From: JABCYV01 sp963729325
GTDB lineage: Bacteria > Acidobacteriota > Terriglobia > Terriglobales > Acidobacteriaceae
Length of the DNA: 64,000 nucleotides
Assembly (NCBI GenBank): GCA_963729325.1
Contig: CAVSNS010000019.1
Location: 1 to 64,000 of the forward strand
Reading direction: 5' to 3'
The first letter of the stretch is position 1. Each line of letters opens with the position of its first letter. The position numbers and the translations under genes were made by a program. The notes under the pieces were generated by a model. The model saw only the letters and a list, made by a program, of their open reading frames with translations. It did no database searches and was not told the DNA's origin. Positions 35,476-45,312 of this stretch are shown one piece after another.

Positions 35476-35925
35476 AAAGAACTCCGTTCAGAAATTGTTA
35501 ACCAGAAAGCAATGGTGGCGCGACATCGAGGCTAAAACCTTGTCCGAAGTACTTCCGGGAAGCGTGACAGGATCCGGAAGTAATTGGCGTAATGCTACCG
35601 TGACCTGATGCGAATGTCACGCTAGCGGAGTTTGATTCTTTTCGGCGAACTCGGTAAGCTGGTGTTGGGGCATCTTCGGTCGAAGCGGTTCATCTCGCAG
35701 CTGATCCCGGACAAGATGAAACGTTTGGATACGAATGAACCGGGATTTTCTCTTTGATTTCCGAAATGCCCGGAAAGATATACCTAACTGCCTCGGCATG
35801 CAAGGTGCTCGATGTGGTCTCGCACAGAACTCTCCTAACAAAAAAAGAAAGCAAGTACAGCCTCTCGCTTTTGTAGAATCGAATTTAGGTCTGTTTCTTT
35901 TCGGCGAATTCCAGCCCCGACTGAG
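35476..35925. other. Intergenic region without a supported gene
   Basis: 450 bases between the lipoprotein remnant and the YhaM-like gene. Two similar 16-base blocks (TTCTTTTCGGCGAA-C/T-TC) occur at 35636 and 35894, and AGCGTGAC/GTCACGCT (35561-35568, 35616-35623) form a spaced inverted repeat. No coding sequence could be supported. Confidence 0.4.
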
Positions 35926-36964
35926 CTAGTTCGCCTTCGGCGTCGGATCCCCTTCCGAAACCTGCGGCGGCGACGGGACGGACGGCTGTTTCTCAGTCTT
36001 TTCCAGAAATCTTGCGCTGTTCAGTAGCGGTCGGCCGAGAGAAGGGTTGAAACCCGGTCCAGAAGCCCTCCGAATCGCCACCGCGCTCGAAATGAGCGCG
36101 CATGCTTTCCATCTTGGAGTCGAGATCGTCAAGATAATGCAGCATGAGCGCTTCCGGAAACATGGGGAGCTTGGGAGAACCAAACTCATACTGTCCGTGA
36201 TGGCTGATGATGAGATGTTCAACTAAAGTCTTCAGCTCGTCGGGGAAACCCGGCACCAGCGCGATTTTTGCCTGCAGCATTTCCAGTTCAATGACCATAT
36301 GACCGAGGAGTTGGCCACGCGTGCTGTAGGAGAAGGACCGGTTGTAAGTGAGTTCGTGAATCTTACCAATGTCGTGCAGGAAGGCTCCGGTAAGCAGGAG
36401 GTCGCGGTTGATCTGAGGATAGTTACGGCTGACCAGATCGCAGGAGCGGCAGAGCGAGACTACATGATCGAGCAAGCCGCCAATATAGGCATGGTGCAAG
36501 GTCTTGGCGGCTGGAGCCATGCGATACGCCTCGGCAATTTCGGGATCGGCCATGAAGGACTCAACCAGCGCCTTGAGGTGAACATTCTGAAAGCTGGCGA
36601 CATAGCCGGCCAGCGTCTGCCACAACTCGCCGATGTCTTTCGTAGTCTTGGGCAGGTAATCGGAGAAATCGACTTCCGAATCCCCGAGACGACGGAGCTT
36701 ATGTATAGTGATCTGAAATCGGTTCTTGTATTTGTTGAGCAGGCCCTTGATCTTGACGAAGTCATCCTGCTCGAAAGCGTCCAGGGCATCTTGCACGTTG
36801 TCCCACATCTTGGCTTCGATGTGGCCGCTGCGGTCACCGAGCGTCAACGCCAGGTAAGGTTCACCCGTTTTTTTTGGCTTCACCTGTTTGACGACGACGA
36901 CGAAGCTCGAGGTAATGACTTTGTTTTCGTGCTGAACACAATCGCATACAAAGAAGTCTTTCAT
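35926..36964 (-). CDS. YhaM-like 3'-5' exoribonuclease (OB fold plus HD domain)
   Basis: The N-terminal OB-fold part reads EPYLALTLGDRSGHIEAKMWD, then DDFVKIKGLLNKYKNRFQITI. The HD domain has LLDHVVSLC, FLHDIGKIHE as the HD pair, and LIISHHGQYEFGSP. After FWTGF the frame changes at about 36045, and the family end NPSLGRPLLNSARFLEK follows to 35926. Relatives are 3'-5' RNA/DNA nucleases. The gene lies 53 bases downstream of the surA-like gene, on the same strand. Confidence 0.85.
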
Positions 36965-37017
36965 GATGAATGGCGCCGTAGCCTCCGCAATCTTGCCCCA
37001 GTTTGAGTCCAGCTCAG

Positions 37018-38122
37018 CTAGATGACCTTGAGTTTTTTCTTCTTTTTCTTGAGTTCTTTCGCGCCTGTATCTTTGGCAGTGGTCTCGACGGGTTTGGTCT
37101 GGTTGGGGCTGGCGCCGGTGTCCACGTAGCCGGGCTTGACATCGATATACGCATCCTCGCGGAGTTTTTGCAGGTATTCACGCAAGGCGGGCTGCAATTT
37201 TTGCATGTAGAGCGCGTCCTGAATTCGCGGTTCAACTTCGCTCATCGGAGGTATGCCAGCGGTGTGATGCTCGACCACTTTCAGAATGACAAACCCCTGC
37301 CGGGTGCGGATCACATCTGAAACGTCGCCCGGTTTCATGGCAAAGGTTTTGTCTTCGAGTTCCTTGGCGAGGGTCCCGCGCTTGAAGTCTCCAAGATCGC
37401 CACCATGGGCCGCTGTAGGCCCATCCGAGTTCTTCTTGGCAATGTCCTCGAACTTGCTGCCTTTGCGAATTTGGGCGAGCAGGTCTTCAGCTTTGGCTTG
37501 CGCGGCAGCCAATTGCTGCGGATCGTCCGGCGCGTTGGCTCCGCCTTTTTTTTCGGTAGAAACCAGGATCTCGCTCAGTCGGATATGCTCCGGCTTGCTC
37601 CATTTCACTTTTGTGCTGGTCGTAAAACTTCTGCTCTTCCTCCTTGGACATGGACATCTTGGAGCCGACTTCTCTGCCGATAACCTGCTGCGTAATGATC
37701 TGATTGCGCAGGTTCTGCTTGAAATCTTCCAGAGAGACCCCTTGTGCCTGGGCAGCTTTGTCGAGATCCTCCATGCTCTCCAGGTTCATTTCCTTGCGCA
37801 TATCGTCGAGTTTCTTGATCAGTTCGGTGTCTGCCGTGATGCCCAGGTCCTTGCCTTTCTCCAGCAGCAACTGCTGATCAATCAGATCGCGCAGGATGTC
37901 CTTGTCGCGCTCGGCGACAATTTTGTTCGCATTCACTGGATCCTGCTGCTGAGCTTCCTGCTTTAATTGATCCTTACTGCGCAGATATTCAGTGCGGGTT
38001 ACGATCTGGTTATTGATGCGGGCAATGATTTCCTCGATAACCGTGTCCGCCCGCAAGGTCTCGGGCAGAACGGCAAGACAAAGGAGGAACAACCATGGGA
38101 GGAGTTTTCGCATAGATATCAA
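37018..38122 (-). CDS. SurA-like periplasmic peptidyl-prolyl isomerase (frame-broken)
   Basis: A signal peptide (LLPWLFLLCLAVLPETLRAD) is followed by the SurA N-terminal domain: EEIIARINNQIVTRTEY, then DKDILRDLIDQQLLLEKGK and IITQQVIGREVG. Near 37600 the frame changes to the PpiC-type rotamase domain: HIRLSEILVSTEKKGG, then GDLGDFKRGTLAKELED and VIRTRQGFVILKV. The tail is Lys-rich. The protein should help outer-membrane proteins fold. It is divergent from the M49 peptidase gene and probably co-transcribed with the nuclease gene below it. Confidence 0.85.
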
Positions 38123-38276
38123 TATTCCGCGGGCTGCGCCGCAGCCGGACGTTGCCCTATCTGTAAGATGATACGTTCAAGGGAATTGTACCTCTGGAAG
38201 CGGACTCGCGACCAGCGCTGCCCTGTTATGATAATCGGTTTTTGCACCGCTTCAGGCCGCAAATTCATAGGAGCTG

Positions 38277-40079
38277 ATGGTGATAAGAGTGACCGGCTAC
38301 TTTGCCTTTTTCATTTTCTTCCTCTTTCTTTTTGGAATCCTGAATCTACCCGCCAAGGCACAGAAACAGCGCGCGACCGCTCCCGACTTAACCCAACTGG
38401 AGAAAATGACGGCGCGCTTCGCGCCCACGCCCCTGCGTGTGGATTCATCGAAGCTTTCATCTGGCGACCGGCAGGCCCTGTCCAAGCTGATCGAAGCTAG
38501 CCGGGTTATTGATGACATTTTCTTGCAGCAATATTGGAGTGGCAATCCCGCTCTCTATGCTCACTTGCAAAAAGATGCCACTCCGTTAGGCAAGGCCCGC
38601 TTGCACTATTTCTGGATGAATAAGGGTCCGTGGTCGGCGCTCGATGAGTTCAAAGCTTTTCTACCCGGTGTTCCGCCCCGGAAACTTCCGGGCGCGAACT
38701 TCTACCCGGAAGACATGACCAAGCAAGATTTCGAGCGCTGGTTCGCGTCTCTGCCGCCGAAAGAGCAGGAGGCAGCCAAGAGCTTCTTTACCGTGATCCG
38801 CTGGAAGAAAGACGATGGTTCCGGTCGCCGCGAGCTCATGACGGTGCCCTACAGCGAAGAATACAAAGACGACCTCACTCGGGCGGCGAACCTGCTGCGC
38901 GAAGCGGCGAACCTGACCGACAATGCTTCGCTGAAGAAATTTCTCAGCCTGCGGGCCGATGCATTTCTCTCCAACGACTACTACGAGAGCGACCTGGCTT
39001 GGATGGATCTGGATGCGCCCATCGACATCACCATCGGTCCTTACGAGACCTATAACGACGAAATCTTTGGCTACAAAGCAGCTTTCGAGGCGTTCGTAAA
39101 TCTCCGTGACGATGAGGGGACGGCAAAACTCTCGGCTTTCGCCCAACATCTGCAGGAAATCGAAAACAATCTGCCCATCGACCCACGCTACCGCAACCCC
39201 AAGTTAGGAGCGGCCGCTCCCCTGCGCGTAGTGGACGAGATCCTGAGCGCCGGCGATGGCAACCATGGCGTCGCCACCGCCGCTTACAACCTGCCGAACG
39301 ATGATCGGGTAGTTCACCAGAAGGGCAGCAAGCGCGTGATGCTGAAGAATGTGCAGGAGGCGAAGTTCCGAACCGTCTTGCTGCCCATCGCACGCAAGAT
39401 GCTCTCCAGGCAGGCGATGGTTGACGTCAGTTTTGACTCTTTCTTTACACACATCGTTGCCCACGAACTCATGCACGGCCTCGGACCTCACCAAATCCAG
39501 GTGCAAGGCCGCGACACAACTGCGCGGGAAGAACTAAAGGAGCTCTTCAGCGCAATCGAGGAGGCCAAAGCGGACGTCACTGGCCTGTTCGCGCTCCAGT
39601 ACATGATGGATCATGCCAAGGAAATGAGCCTGACCAGGGTGTTGCCTTCCGACGATGCCGCGCAGCGGCAGCTCTATACCACCTACTTGGCCTCCATGTT
39701 CCGTAGCCTGCGCTTCGGGCTAAATGACGCCCACGGTAAAGGCATGGCAATTCAGTTCAACTACCTGCTGGACAAAGGCGCCTTTAGCCAGAACGAGGAT
39801 GGCACGTTCGCGCCGAACATAGAGAAATTTAAGCACGGGGTGCGTGATCTCGACCACGATTTGTTGACGCTGGAAGCTGAGGGCAATTACGACGGCGCAA
39901 AGAAGATGTCGGACGAAATGGGAGTGGTACGGCCAGCGTTACGAGGGGCGCTGGACAGCTTGCAGGGAATCCCCACTGACATAGACCTGGTTTTTGTCAC
40001 AGCCGATGAGCTGGCGCCCGGGGTGAAGCCGCTGCCCGCGGCAAAGCCGACTCAAAAAAGAAAAGCGCGGCGAAGATAG
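38277..40079 (+). CDS. Secreted M49-like (dipeptidyl-peptidase III type) zinc peptidase
   Basis: A 600-aa protein with a signal peptide (GYFAFFIFFLFLFGILNLPAKAQ). The zinc-binding helix HELMHGLGPH lies near residue 396, with EEAKADVTGLFAL about 35 residues later supplying the second Glu, as in the M49 EECRAE site. The family motif HExxGH is altered to HExxHG here. Other conserved parts are IGPYETYNDEIFGYKAAFE and QKGSKRVMLKNVQEAKF. GGAG precedes the ATG. It should remove dipeptides from peptides outside the cytoplasm. Intact. Confidence 0.8.
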   Translation: MVIRVTGYFAFFIFFLFLFGILNLPAKAQKQRATAPDLTQLEKMTARFAPTPLRVDSSKLSSGDRQALSKLIEASRVIDDIFLQQYWSGNPALYAHLQKDATPLGKARLHYFWMNKGPWSALDEFKAFLPGVPPRKLPGANFYPEDMTKQDFERWFASLPPKEQEAAKSFFTVIRWKKDDGSGRRELMTVPYSEEYKDDLTRAANLLREAANLTDNASLKKFLSLRADAFLSNDYYESDLAWMDLDAPIDITIGPYETYNDEIFGYKAAFEAFVNLRDDEGTAKLSAFAQHLQEIENNLPIDPRYRNPKLGAAAPLRVVDEILSAGDGNHGVATAAYNLPNDDRVVHQKGSKRVMLKNVQEAKFRTVLLPIARKMLSRQAMVDVSFDSFFTHIVAHELMHGLGPHQIQVQGRDTTAREELKELFSAIEEAKADVTGLFALQYMMDHAKEMSLTRVLPSDDAAQRQLYTTYLASMFRSLRFGLNDAHGKGMAIQFNYLLDKGAFSQNEDGTFAPNIEKFKHGVRDLDHDLLTLEAEGNYDGAKKMSDEMGVVRPALRGALDSLQGIPTDIDLVFVTADELAPGVKPLPAAKPTQKRKARRR

Positions 40080-40102
40080 GGCACCCGGTTTTCGTCCTGC
40101 CC

Positions 40103-40717
40103 ATGGAAAAGGAAACCTCCAGGATCGAAGCCTTCTCTGACGGGGTTTTCGCGATTGCCATCACCTTGTTGATTCTGGAAATCAAAGTGCCTACGGCGGA
40201 GAACGACCTTGCGGCCCAACTCCTCAGACAGTGGCCCTCGTACGTCGCTTTCGTTATCAGCTTCGCCTTTATCGGCATCATGTGGATCAACCACCACCGT
40301 TTGTTCACCCATATCCGGCGCTCCAACAATGCCCTGATGATTTTGAACCTTGCGCTGCTGCTAGGGGTAACGGCGGTTCCTTACCCAACAGCCGTGCTGG
40401 CACAGCACCTTAACCGTGGCGGCCAGCGCACAGCAGCTATTCTCTACAACGCGACCTACTTCGTGATCGCCATCATCTTTAACGTGCTGTGGCGATATTG
40501 CGCATCCCGTGACGGCCACCTCCTCGGGAAGGAAGTGGACAGCTCCACCATCGCAAGAATCTCGTCCCAGTATGCCCTAGGCCCGGTGTGCTATCTCGTC
40601 TGCATCGTCGTGGCCTGGGTGAGCGTACCCGCAAGTTTATTGATGAATGTCGCGCTGGCGATCTTTTTTGCGCTACCGCCTTCGCGATCAGAACGGCTGA
40701 TCGGCAAACGGTCTTAA
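40103..40717 (+). CDS. TMEM175-family potassium channel-like membrane protein
   Basis: A 204-aa integral membrane protein with six hydrophobic segments. The first helix carries the family hallmark FSDGVFAIAITLLILEIKVP, and the second segment has IGIMWINHHRLF. Bacterial TMEM175 proteins are tetrameric, weakly K+-selective channels; the FSDGVFAI helix lines the pore. It follows the M49 gene after 23 bases, so both may be on one mRNA. Confidence 0.88.
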   Translation: MEKETSRIEAFSDGVFAIAITLLILEIKVPTAENDLAAQLLRQWPSYVAFVISFAFIGIMWINHHRLFTHIRRSNNALMILNLALLLGVTAVPYPTAVLAQHLNRGGQRTAAILYNATYFVIAIIFNVLWRYCASRDGHLLGKEVDSSTIARISSQYALGPVCYLVCIVVAWVSVPASLLMNVALAIFFALPPSRSERLIGKRS

Positions 40718-40736
40718 TGGCAAGTGTCTCGTTGGT

Positions 40737-41510
40737 TCAGGCGGCGACGGTTTTGCCGATCGCGTCGCGGACCAATGCCATTACGGTCACGTCATTGTCC
40801 GTTGGAGGCCGGCACATGAAGTCCTGCACTTTGTCGAGAAGGTTCACGCACAGCTGGTTCGCCGTTTCTCCCTCGCTGTGCTGAAGCATGTTCTGGACTC
40901 CATCCAATCCGAATTCCTGGTCTTTGCACTTGGCTTCGACGATCCCGCGGGAGGCCAACAAGAGAGCCGCGCCTGGTTCCAGCACGACCATTTGGGAGTC
41001 ACTGGTAGTGTGCGAAAAAAGACCCAGCGGTAGGCCAGTGGCGGGCAGTTGCGTAACGCTGGCGTGATCTCTCAGGAAACCGGGAGTATGGCCGGCATTG
41101 AAGTAGGACACGATGCCCAGATCTTCGTTGTAGCAGCCGGCAAACGCGGGACACGAATGGACGCCCACTGCGGTTTCCAGAACCGTACGATTCAACTGCA
41201 GGAACAACTCGGTCATAGCTTCGGCTTCATTGACCTCTTCCTGCGAGAAAAGCTCTTGTCCAAGTTTGCGGAAGGTTTCTTTCGCAGCGGCGACAATACC
41301 CTGCGCTTCCTCCCGGCCGCCCGCAACATCGAGCAACCCGAATAAGACCCGGTTGGGACTGACTCGCAGGAAATCGTAGAAATCGCCGCCCATGCGCTGG
41401 GCATTATAGGCCGCCGCGATCTCAGCATCCTGCATCTCTGGCACCGCGGCGTGCACCAGCTCTCCGGGTGATTTTCGGGACGACTTTTCGTGACGGAATA
41501 ATGAAAGCAT
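40737..41510 (-). CDS. SpoIIE-type (PP2C-like) protein serine phosphatase
   Basis: A 257-aa phosphatase domain. The first metal motif is MGGDFYDFLRVSPNRVLFG, followed by LLDVAGGREEAQGIVA where the usual GDVSGKG is weakened, then YFNAGHTPGFLRD and the last motif TDNDVTVMALVRD. No sensor domain is attached; MLSLFRHEK opens directly before it. It is of the RsbU kind and might act on an anti-sigma antagonist, but no such gene is nearby. ATG 41510 is used; a longer frame runs to 41555. Confidence 0.82.
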   Translation of the reverse strand: MLSLFRHEKSSRKSPGELVHAAVPEMQDAEIAAAYNAQRMGGDFYDFLRVSPNRVLFGLLDVAGGREEAQGIVAAAKETFRKLGQELFSQEEVNEAEAMTELFLQLNRTVLETAVGVHSCPAFAGCYNEDLGIVSYFNAGHTPGFLRDHASVTQLPATGLPLGLFSHTTSDSQMVVLEPGAALLLASRGIVEAKCKDQEFGLDGVQNMLQHSEGETANQLCVNLLDKVQDFMCRPPTDNDVTVMALVRDAIGKTVAA

Positions 41511-41793
41511 TGGCGAATTGAAGGCGAAGTTAGCACAGGACACGGCTAACAGCAATCACCCCAACGTGTATGATCAGCTAGTCGCACCCGCCGCCCGTGT
41601 GCTTCAATCCTCGTTACAACGATTATCTGCAAATGTTTTGGATGTCTACGCCGGCGAAAACGATTCATGCCCGCCTGAACGGTCCGAAAAGCTTGGGAAG
41701 CCGCAACTGGAGACCGGAGAGAGTCTGGCCGATGGTCTATTCAGATCAAAATTGACGGCGTTCTTCAAATTGCGGGGTTCTGTTGGTCGACAC

Positions 41794-42301
41794 GTGAACC
41801 TGCTTGTCCTGACGCTGGTTCTTGCTGGCTGCGGCGGCGGTTTACGCGGCACGGTTCCGGTTGGATTCGTAAACCATACCCAGCATTCTGATGCTGATTT
41901 GCAAGCCATCTGGACGGCGGCACAGCAGACTCTGAGCCGAGAGGTAGACCTTAATCCACTCCAACGAATTGGGACCAATGTGCCGGCTGACATTCAACCT
42001 GGGGATCGGCACGCTCTTAACGTCAAGCCGCGCCAGCTTTTGGTTTCATCTCAGCCCGATGTCACTTCCAGTGTCGCTCTTGGCGGCGACTAACATCTAC
42101 CGCGCCGATCCGACCGGGCTGATCGCCTGCCCGCAACCTTGCAACGTCCGTTATGCTGCCGCCTATTCCCTGTTTCCCCATGAGGTGACTCGTTACGCGG
42201 CATCGTGGGAATTCCAGGGCGACAATTTCTCTCTCATCCTGCAATATGAGTTCGAGAATCAAATCCTGGCTGAGCTGGGGTATAGCTTGAGATGGCGCTG
42301 A
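41794..42301 (+). CDS. Lipoprotein, hypothetical (frame-broken near 42075)
   Basis: From GTG 41794 a short signal peptide ends in the lipobox LVLAGC. The next part has HSDADLQAIWTAAQQTLS and RHALNVKPRQLLVSSQPDV. At about 42075 the frame changes and the protein continues with LLAATNIYRADPTGLIACPQ, YAAAYSLFPHEVTRYAASWE and FENQILAELGY, ending at 42301. The fit of the two parts is good, but I know no function. The start is uncertain because the in-frame region upstream is also open. Confidence 0.6.
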
Positions 42302-42360
42302 GCGGAGCCAAAGCGGATGAAACTCGACAGTCGGCTGGTCGTTGGTGTTCTAAATTCATC

Positions 42361-42428
42361 AACCACAAAGGACACGAAGTGTGAGTGCTGAGGGGTTTCC
42401 TTAGTGATCCTTTGTGTCCTTCGTGGTT
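42361..42428. repeat. Inverted repeat AACCACAAAGGACACGAAG
   Basis: The 19-base arm at 42361-42379 is complementary, with two mismatches, to 42410-42428. It lies between two convergent genes and could end both transcripts. A related single arm (TTAACCACGAAGACACA) occurs at 59130-59146. Confidence 0.6.
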
Positions 42429-42456
42429 AGGGTTACTACTCTTCTCTTCCTGTGAG

Positions 42457-42793
42457 TTATTTCTTTTCGCTTTTCTTGCCAGCGCTTTCCGGCTTGGACG
42501 AACTCTCTGACTTCTGAGAACTCTCCGACTTGGATTTTTCTTCCTTCTTGGAGCCAGGCTCCCCTTTGGAGGCAGAATCTCCGTTCGAGGATGAGCCGAG
42601 AAGCCCCGGCGGACTGTTTTGGATAATCGGTGACGTAGAACCCAGATCCCTTGAACTGGACCGCGGGGGCGGAGATCATCTGCTCCACCGGACCGCCGCA
42701 GTCAGGGCACTTCTTCACATGAGGGTCGGAGAACTTCTGGATCCGCTCAAAGCGGTGATGGCATTTTTTGCACTGATATTCGTAAAGTGGCAT
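42457..42793 (-). CDS. FmdB-type zinc-ribbon protein (frame-broken)
   Basis: The N-terminus MPLYEYQCKKCHHRFE and KKCPDCGGPVEQM form the FmdB/CxxC_CxxC zinc ribbon, and FKGSGFYVTDY is typical of it. Near 42605 the frame changes to a hydrophilic tail (KGEPGSKKEEKSKSES, KPESAGKKSEKK) and the TAA at 42457-42459. The length of about 112 residues fits. FmdB-type proteins are probably regulators or adaptors; the function is unproven. Confidence 0.8.
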
Positions 42794-42913
42794 GGACTCC
42801 TGAAAAATCTAAGACTTTCCTTCTTTTGATTCTAGGGATTGGGCTGGCAGACGTCAATTTGCGAGGCAGGTGCAATACGGATCAGTTTCGCCTTTGAGCC
42901 TCTTTCAGGGAAG

Positions 42914-43050
42914 TCATCCCGAAACCCGACGCAGTTCAGCCGAATGAGAGCCTGCCCTGAGCGAAGTCGAAGGGGATCTCGCGTGGCAGCTCATCGGGAC
43001 ACGCTCCGGGTCTGCACGCCAGATCCCTCGCGAAGCTCGGAATGACGCCA
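42914..43050. repeat. Dispersed intergenic repeat, family A (copy 2, longer variant)
   Basis: Runs from GTCATCCCGAAACCCGACG through CCTGAGCGAAGTCGAAGGGG to CGAAGCTCGGAATGACGCC. It is related to the shorter copies at 862, 44042, 44211 and 54857 and lies upstream of rsmI. Confidence 0.55.
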
Positions 43051-43108
43051 ATGTTGAACCTGCCACACGATCCGCGGCTTCGACGGGCGCGGTGGTAGAC
43101 TCGCGCTC

Positions 43109-44003
43109 ATGAAGCCGGGCGAGGACGCTTCTCCGAACCGCAACACCCTGGCGCCTGGTCTTTACCTGGTAGCCACGCCCATCGGGAACCTGGAAGACAT
43201 CACGCTGCGGGCGCTGCGGGTACTGAAAGAAGCCGACCTGATCGCGTGCGAAGACACACGCCAGACTCAGAAACTGCTCAATCATTACGCGATCGCCACT
43301 CGTACCATGAGTTATCACGAGCACAACGAGATGACGCGCGCTCCAGAGCTCGTCCTGGAGCTGGAACGAGGTGCGCGCGTGGCCCTGGTGACCGATGCGG
43401 GTATGCCTGGTATCTCTGACCCTGGATTCCGGCTGATTTCGCTGGCCATCCGCCATCACATTCCGGTGGTGCCGATTCCTGGGGCAGCTGCATTTCTCGC
43501 GGCGCTGGTAGCCAGCGGCCTGCCCACCGACTCATTTCGCTTTAGCGGGTTTCTGCCAGCCAAGCGTGGCCAGCGGCGGAGTGTGCTGGAAAGCATTCGG
43601 TCATCCCCGCGAACCCAGGTTTTCTACGAGACGCCACACCGATTGAAAGAGGCGTTGGAAGACGTTGTCGAGGTTCTGGGAAAAGACCGGCATGTTGTCA
43701 TCGCACGCGAAGTCACGAAAATTCACGAAGAGTTTCTGCGGGGGCGAGCCGAAGAGGTCTTAGAGACGCTGACGTGCGTGGCGATGTCAGAGGCGAGATC
43801 ACCTTGCTGATCGGCAAGGCGGAAGAGGCAGGAGCTCGACGTGGAGACGGGCGGCTCTTGCCCGTCTTTCGATTCGCCAGAGGCTGGAGCAGATCATGGC
43901 CGAGGAGAAGCTGGACGAAAAGGCAGCGCTAAAGAAAGTAGCCAAAGAGCGGGGAATCTCGAAGAGCGAAGCGTATCGGGAGCTGCAGAGGAGTAGTGAA
44001 TGA
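43109..44003 (+). CDS. rsmI: 16S rRNA (cytidine-1402 2'-O) methyltransferase RsmI (frame-broken)
   Basis: A tetrapyrrole-methylase-fold enzyme acting on the ribosomal decoding centre. LYLVATPIGNLEDITLRAL, ACEDTRQTQKLL, YHEHNE, LVTDAGMPGISDPGF and VFYETPHRLKEAL are all family motifs. After EEVLETLT the frame changes near 43770 to RGEITLLIGKAEE, and again near 43890 to EEKLDEKAALKKVAKERGIS and KSEAYRELQRSSE, ending at 44003. In the linker a 21-base hairpin (43846-43866) lies inside the coding sequence. Confidence 0.9.
43846..43866 (+). repeat. Palindrome of family B type inside rsmI
   Basis: GACGGGC and GCCCGTC form 7-bp arms around a 7-base loop, like the stem at 32513-32531. It spans 21 bases, a multiple of three, in the variable C-terminal linker of the protein. 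Confidence 0.45.
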
Positions 44004-44041
44004 GGTGTAGCGTGATTCGGACGGAGCCAATAATAAACTGT

Positions 44042-44098
44042 CATCCTGAGCGAAGTATGGCCTGCGCGAAGCGCAGGCCATCGCGGTCGAAGATCCCT
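44042..44098. repeat. Dispersed repeat, family A (copy 3)
   Basis: TCATCCTGAGCGAAG through CGGTCGAAGATCCCTGC. With copy 4 (44211-44277) it forms an inverted pair in the 318-base gap 44004-44321. I see no gene in that gap. Confidence 0.6.
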
Positions 44099-44210
44099 GC
44101 ACGGCCGAATGCCTCATGAGCACCTTGAGGGCGTTTTCTCGAGCGGCTTGCTTTTGGGATAAAACAACGCGGGGAGAATTCCCTGAGAGGCCTCCAGCGG
44201 TCTATGCGAA

Positions 44211-44277
44211 GTAGGGATCCTTTGACTCCGCAATCACTTCGCTGCGCGACGTGATTGCTCCGCTCAGGATGACAGTG
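44211..44277. repeat. Dispersed repeat, family A (copy 4)
   Basis: GTAGGGATCCTTTGACTCCG through GCTCCGCTCAGGATGACAG, opposite in orientation to copy 3. It contains its own internal palindrome around AATCACTTCGCTGCG. Confidence 0.6.
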
Positions 44278-44321
44278 GTGATAGCCCACTACCTCTTGCG
44301 TGAGAAAAGTTTCTTTAGACT

Positions 44322-44780
44322 CTACTTCCCCGCCAACTCTTTCTTCACGGCCTCGCTGACCACTTTCCCATCTACTCGCATCCCCGCAGCAGCGAACCGC
44401 GCCATGGCGTTCTTCATCACGGTGCCCATGTCTTTCATAGTAGGAGAACCCATTTCAGCGATCACCGCCTTGACCCCAGCCACGATCTCGGCCTCTCCTG
44501 CCGCCTTCGGCATGTAGGTTTCAATCAGCGTGATTTCGGCGGCTTCTTTGTCCGCCATTTCCTGGCGGCCGCCCTTGGTGAACTGCTCGACCGATTCCTT
44601 ACGCTGTTTGATCAGGGTGCTGAGCACCTGCTGCGATTCCTTGTCGTCGAGCGGCGCCATCTTCTCGATCTCGCGGTTCTTGAGCGCGGTTTTGACCATG
44701 CGCAAAGTCGAGAGTCGCGCCTCGTCGCGCGCCTTCATCGCGGTAGTAATGTCTTTCTGAATCTGCTCGGTCAGGGTCAT
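44322..44780 (-). CDS. GatB/YqeY domain protein
   Basis: A 152-aa helical protein starting MTLTEQIQKDITTAMKARDE. LSTLRMVKTALKNREIEK and IKQRKESVEQFTKGGRQE are the YqeY signatures, and TYMPKAAGEAEIVAGVKAVI leads to the C-terminal UBA-like part (KNAMARFAAAGMRVDGKVVS). It resembles the tail of the tRNA amidotransferase subunit GatB and may bind tRNA. ATG 44780 matches the family start; a longer frame to 44840 is not needed. Intact. Confidence 0.9.
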   Translation of the reverse strand: MTLTEQIQKDITTAMKARDEARLSTLRMVKTALKNREIEKMAPLDDKESQQVLSTLIKQRKESVEQFTKGGRQEMADKEAAEITLIETYMPKAAGEAEIVAGVKAVIAEMGSPTMKDMGTVMKNAMARFAAAGMRVDGKVVSEAVKKELAGK

Positions 44781-44894
44781 GGTGGGCCAATTATATCGGA
44801 GGAATAGGAAGCCGCTGGTCCGCGACGATTCTCCGATCAAAATCCGTCACCAAACGATCCTGACGCGCATCTCATGTCTCAGGAGAAATCAACC

Positions 44895-45200
44895 ATGAGC
44901 AGACTCGCCATTTGGGCCCAGCTGGAAGCGAAGCCGGGAAAAGAAAAAGAGGTGGAAGAATTTCTGAAGTCGGCGCAGCCGCTGGCTGAGCGCGAATCGG
45001 CCACACTTAGCTGGTACGCCATTAAGATGGGGCCGGGAAAATACGGCATCTTCGATACCTTCGCCGACGAAAACGGCCGCAACGCTCACCTGAATGGTGA
45101 AATTGCCAAGGCGCTCTTCGCCAAAGCCAAAGATCTTTTTTCCAAGCCACCGGATGTTGCCAAGCCGGAAATTCTCGCTGCCAAATCCATTCGCGATTGA
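44895..45200 (+). CDS. Antibiotic-biosynthesis-monooxygenase-fold (quinol monooxygenase-like) protein
   Basis: A 101-aa dimeric ferredoxin-like protein. LAIWAQLEAKPGKEKEVEEF, SWYAIKMGPGKYGIFDTFAD and GRNAHLNGEIAKALFAKAKD match the ABM family. AGGAG precedes ATG 44895. Members oxidise quinols or degrade haem without cofactors, but many are uncharacterised. Single gene. Confidence 0.85.
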   Translation: MSRLAIWAQLEAKPGKEKEVEEFLKSAQPLAERESATLSWYAIKMGPGKYGIFDTFADENGRNAHLNGEIAKALFAKAKDLFSKPPDVAKPEILAAKSIRD

Positions 45201-45312
45201 CGTCAACCGCGTCCCTGATCGTTGCGAGAATCTGGCGGAACACTTCAGAACACGCTAATGTTCCGATAGACTACTGAAGAGTCAGATTCGCTGATTTTCA
45301 GGACTTATCGGA

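Noticed and set aside
35617..35841. 74-codon minus-strand frame in the gap before the YhaM-like gene
   Set aside because: Arg-rich composition and no start signal; only the short EFAEK-type end looks protein-like, and it recurs nearby as a DNA repeat.
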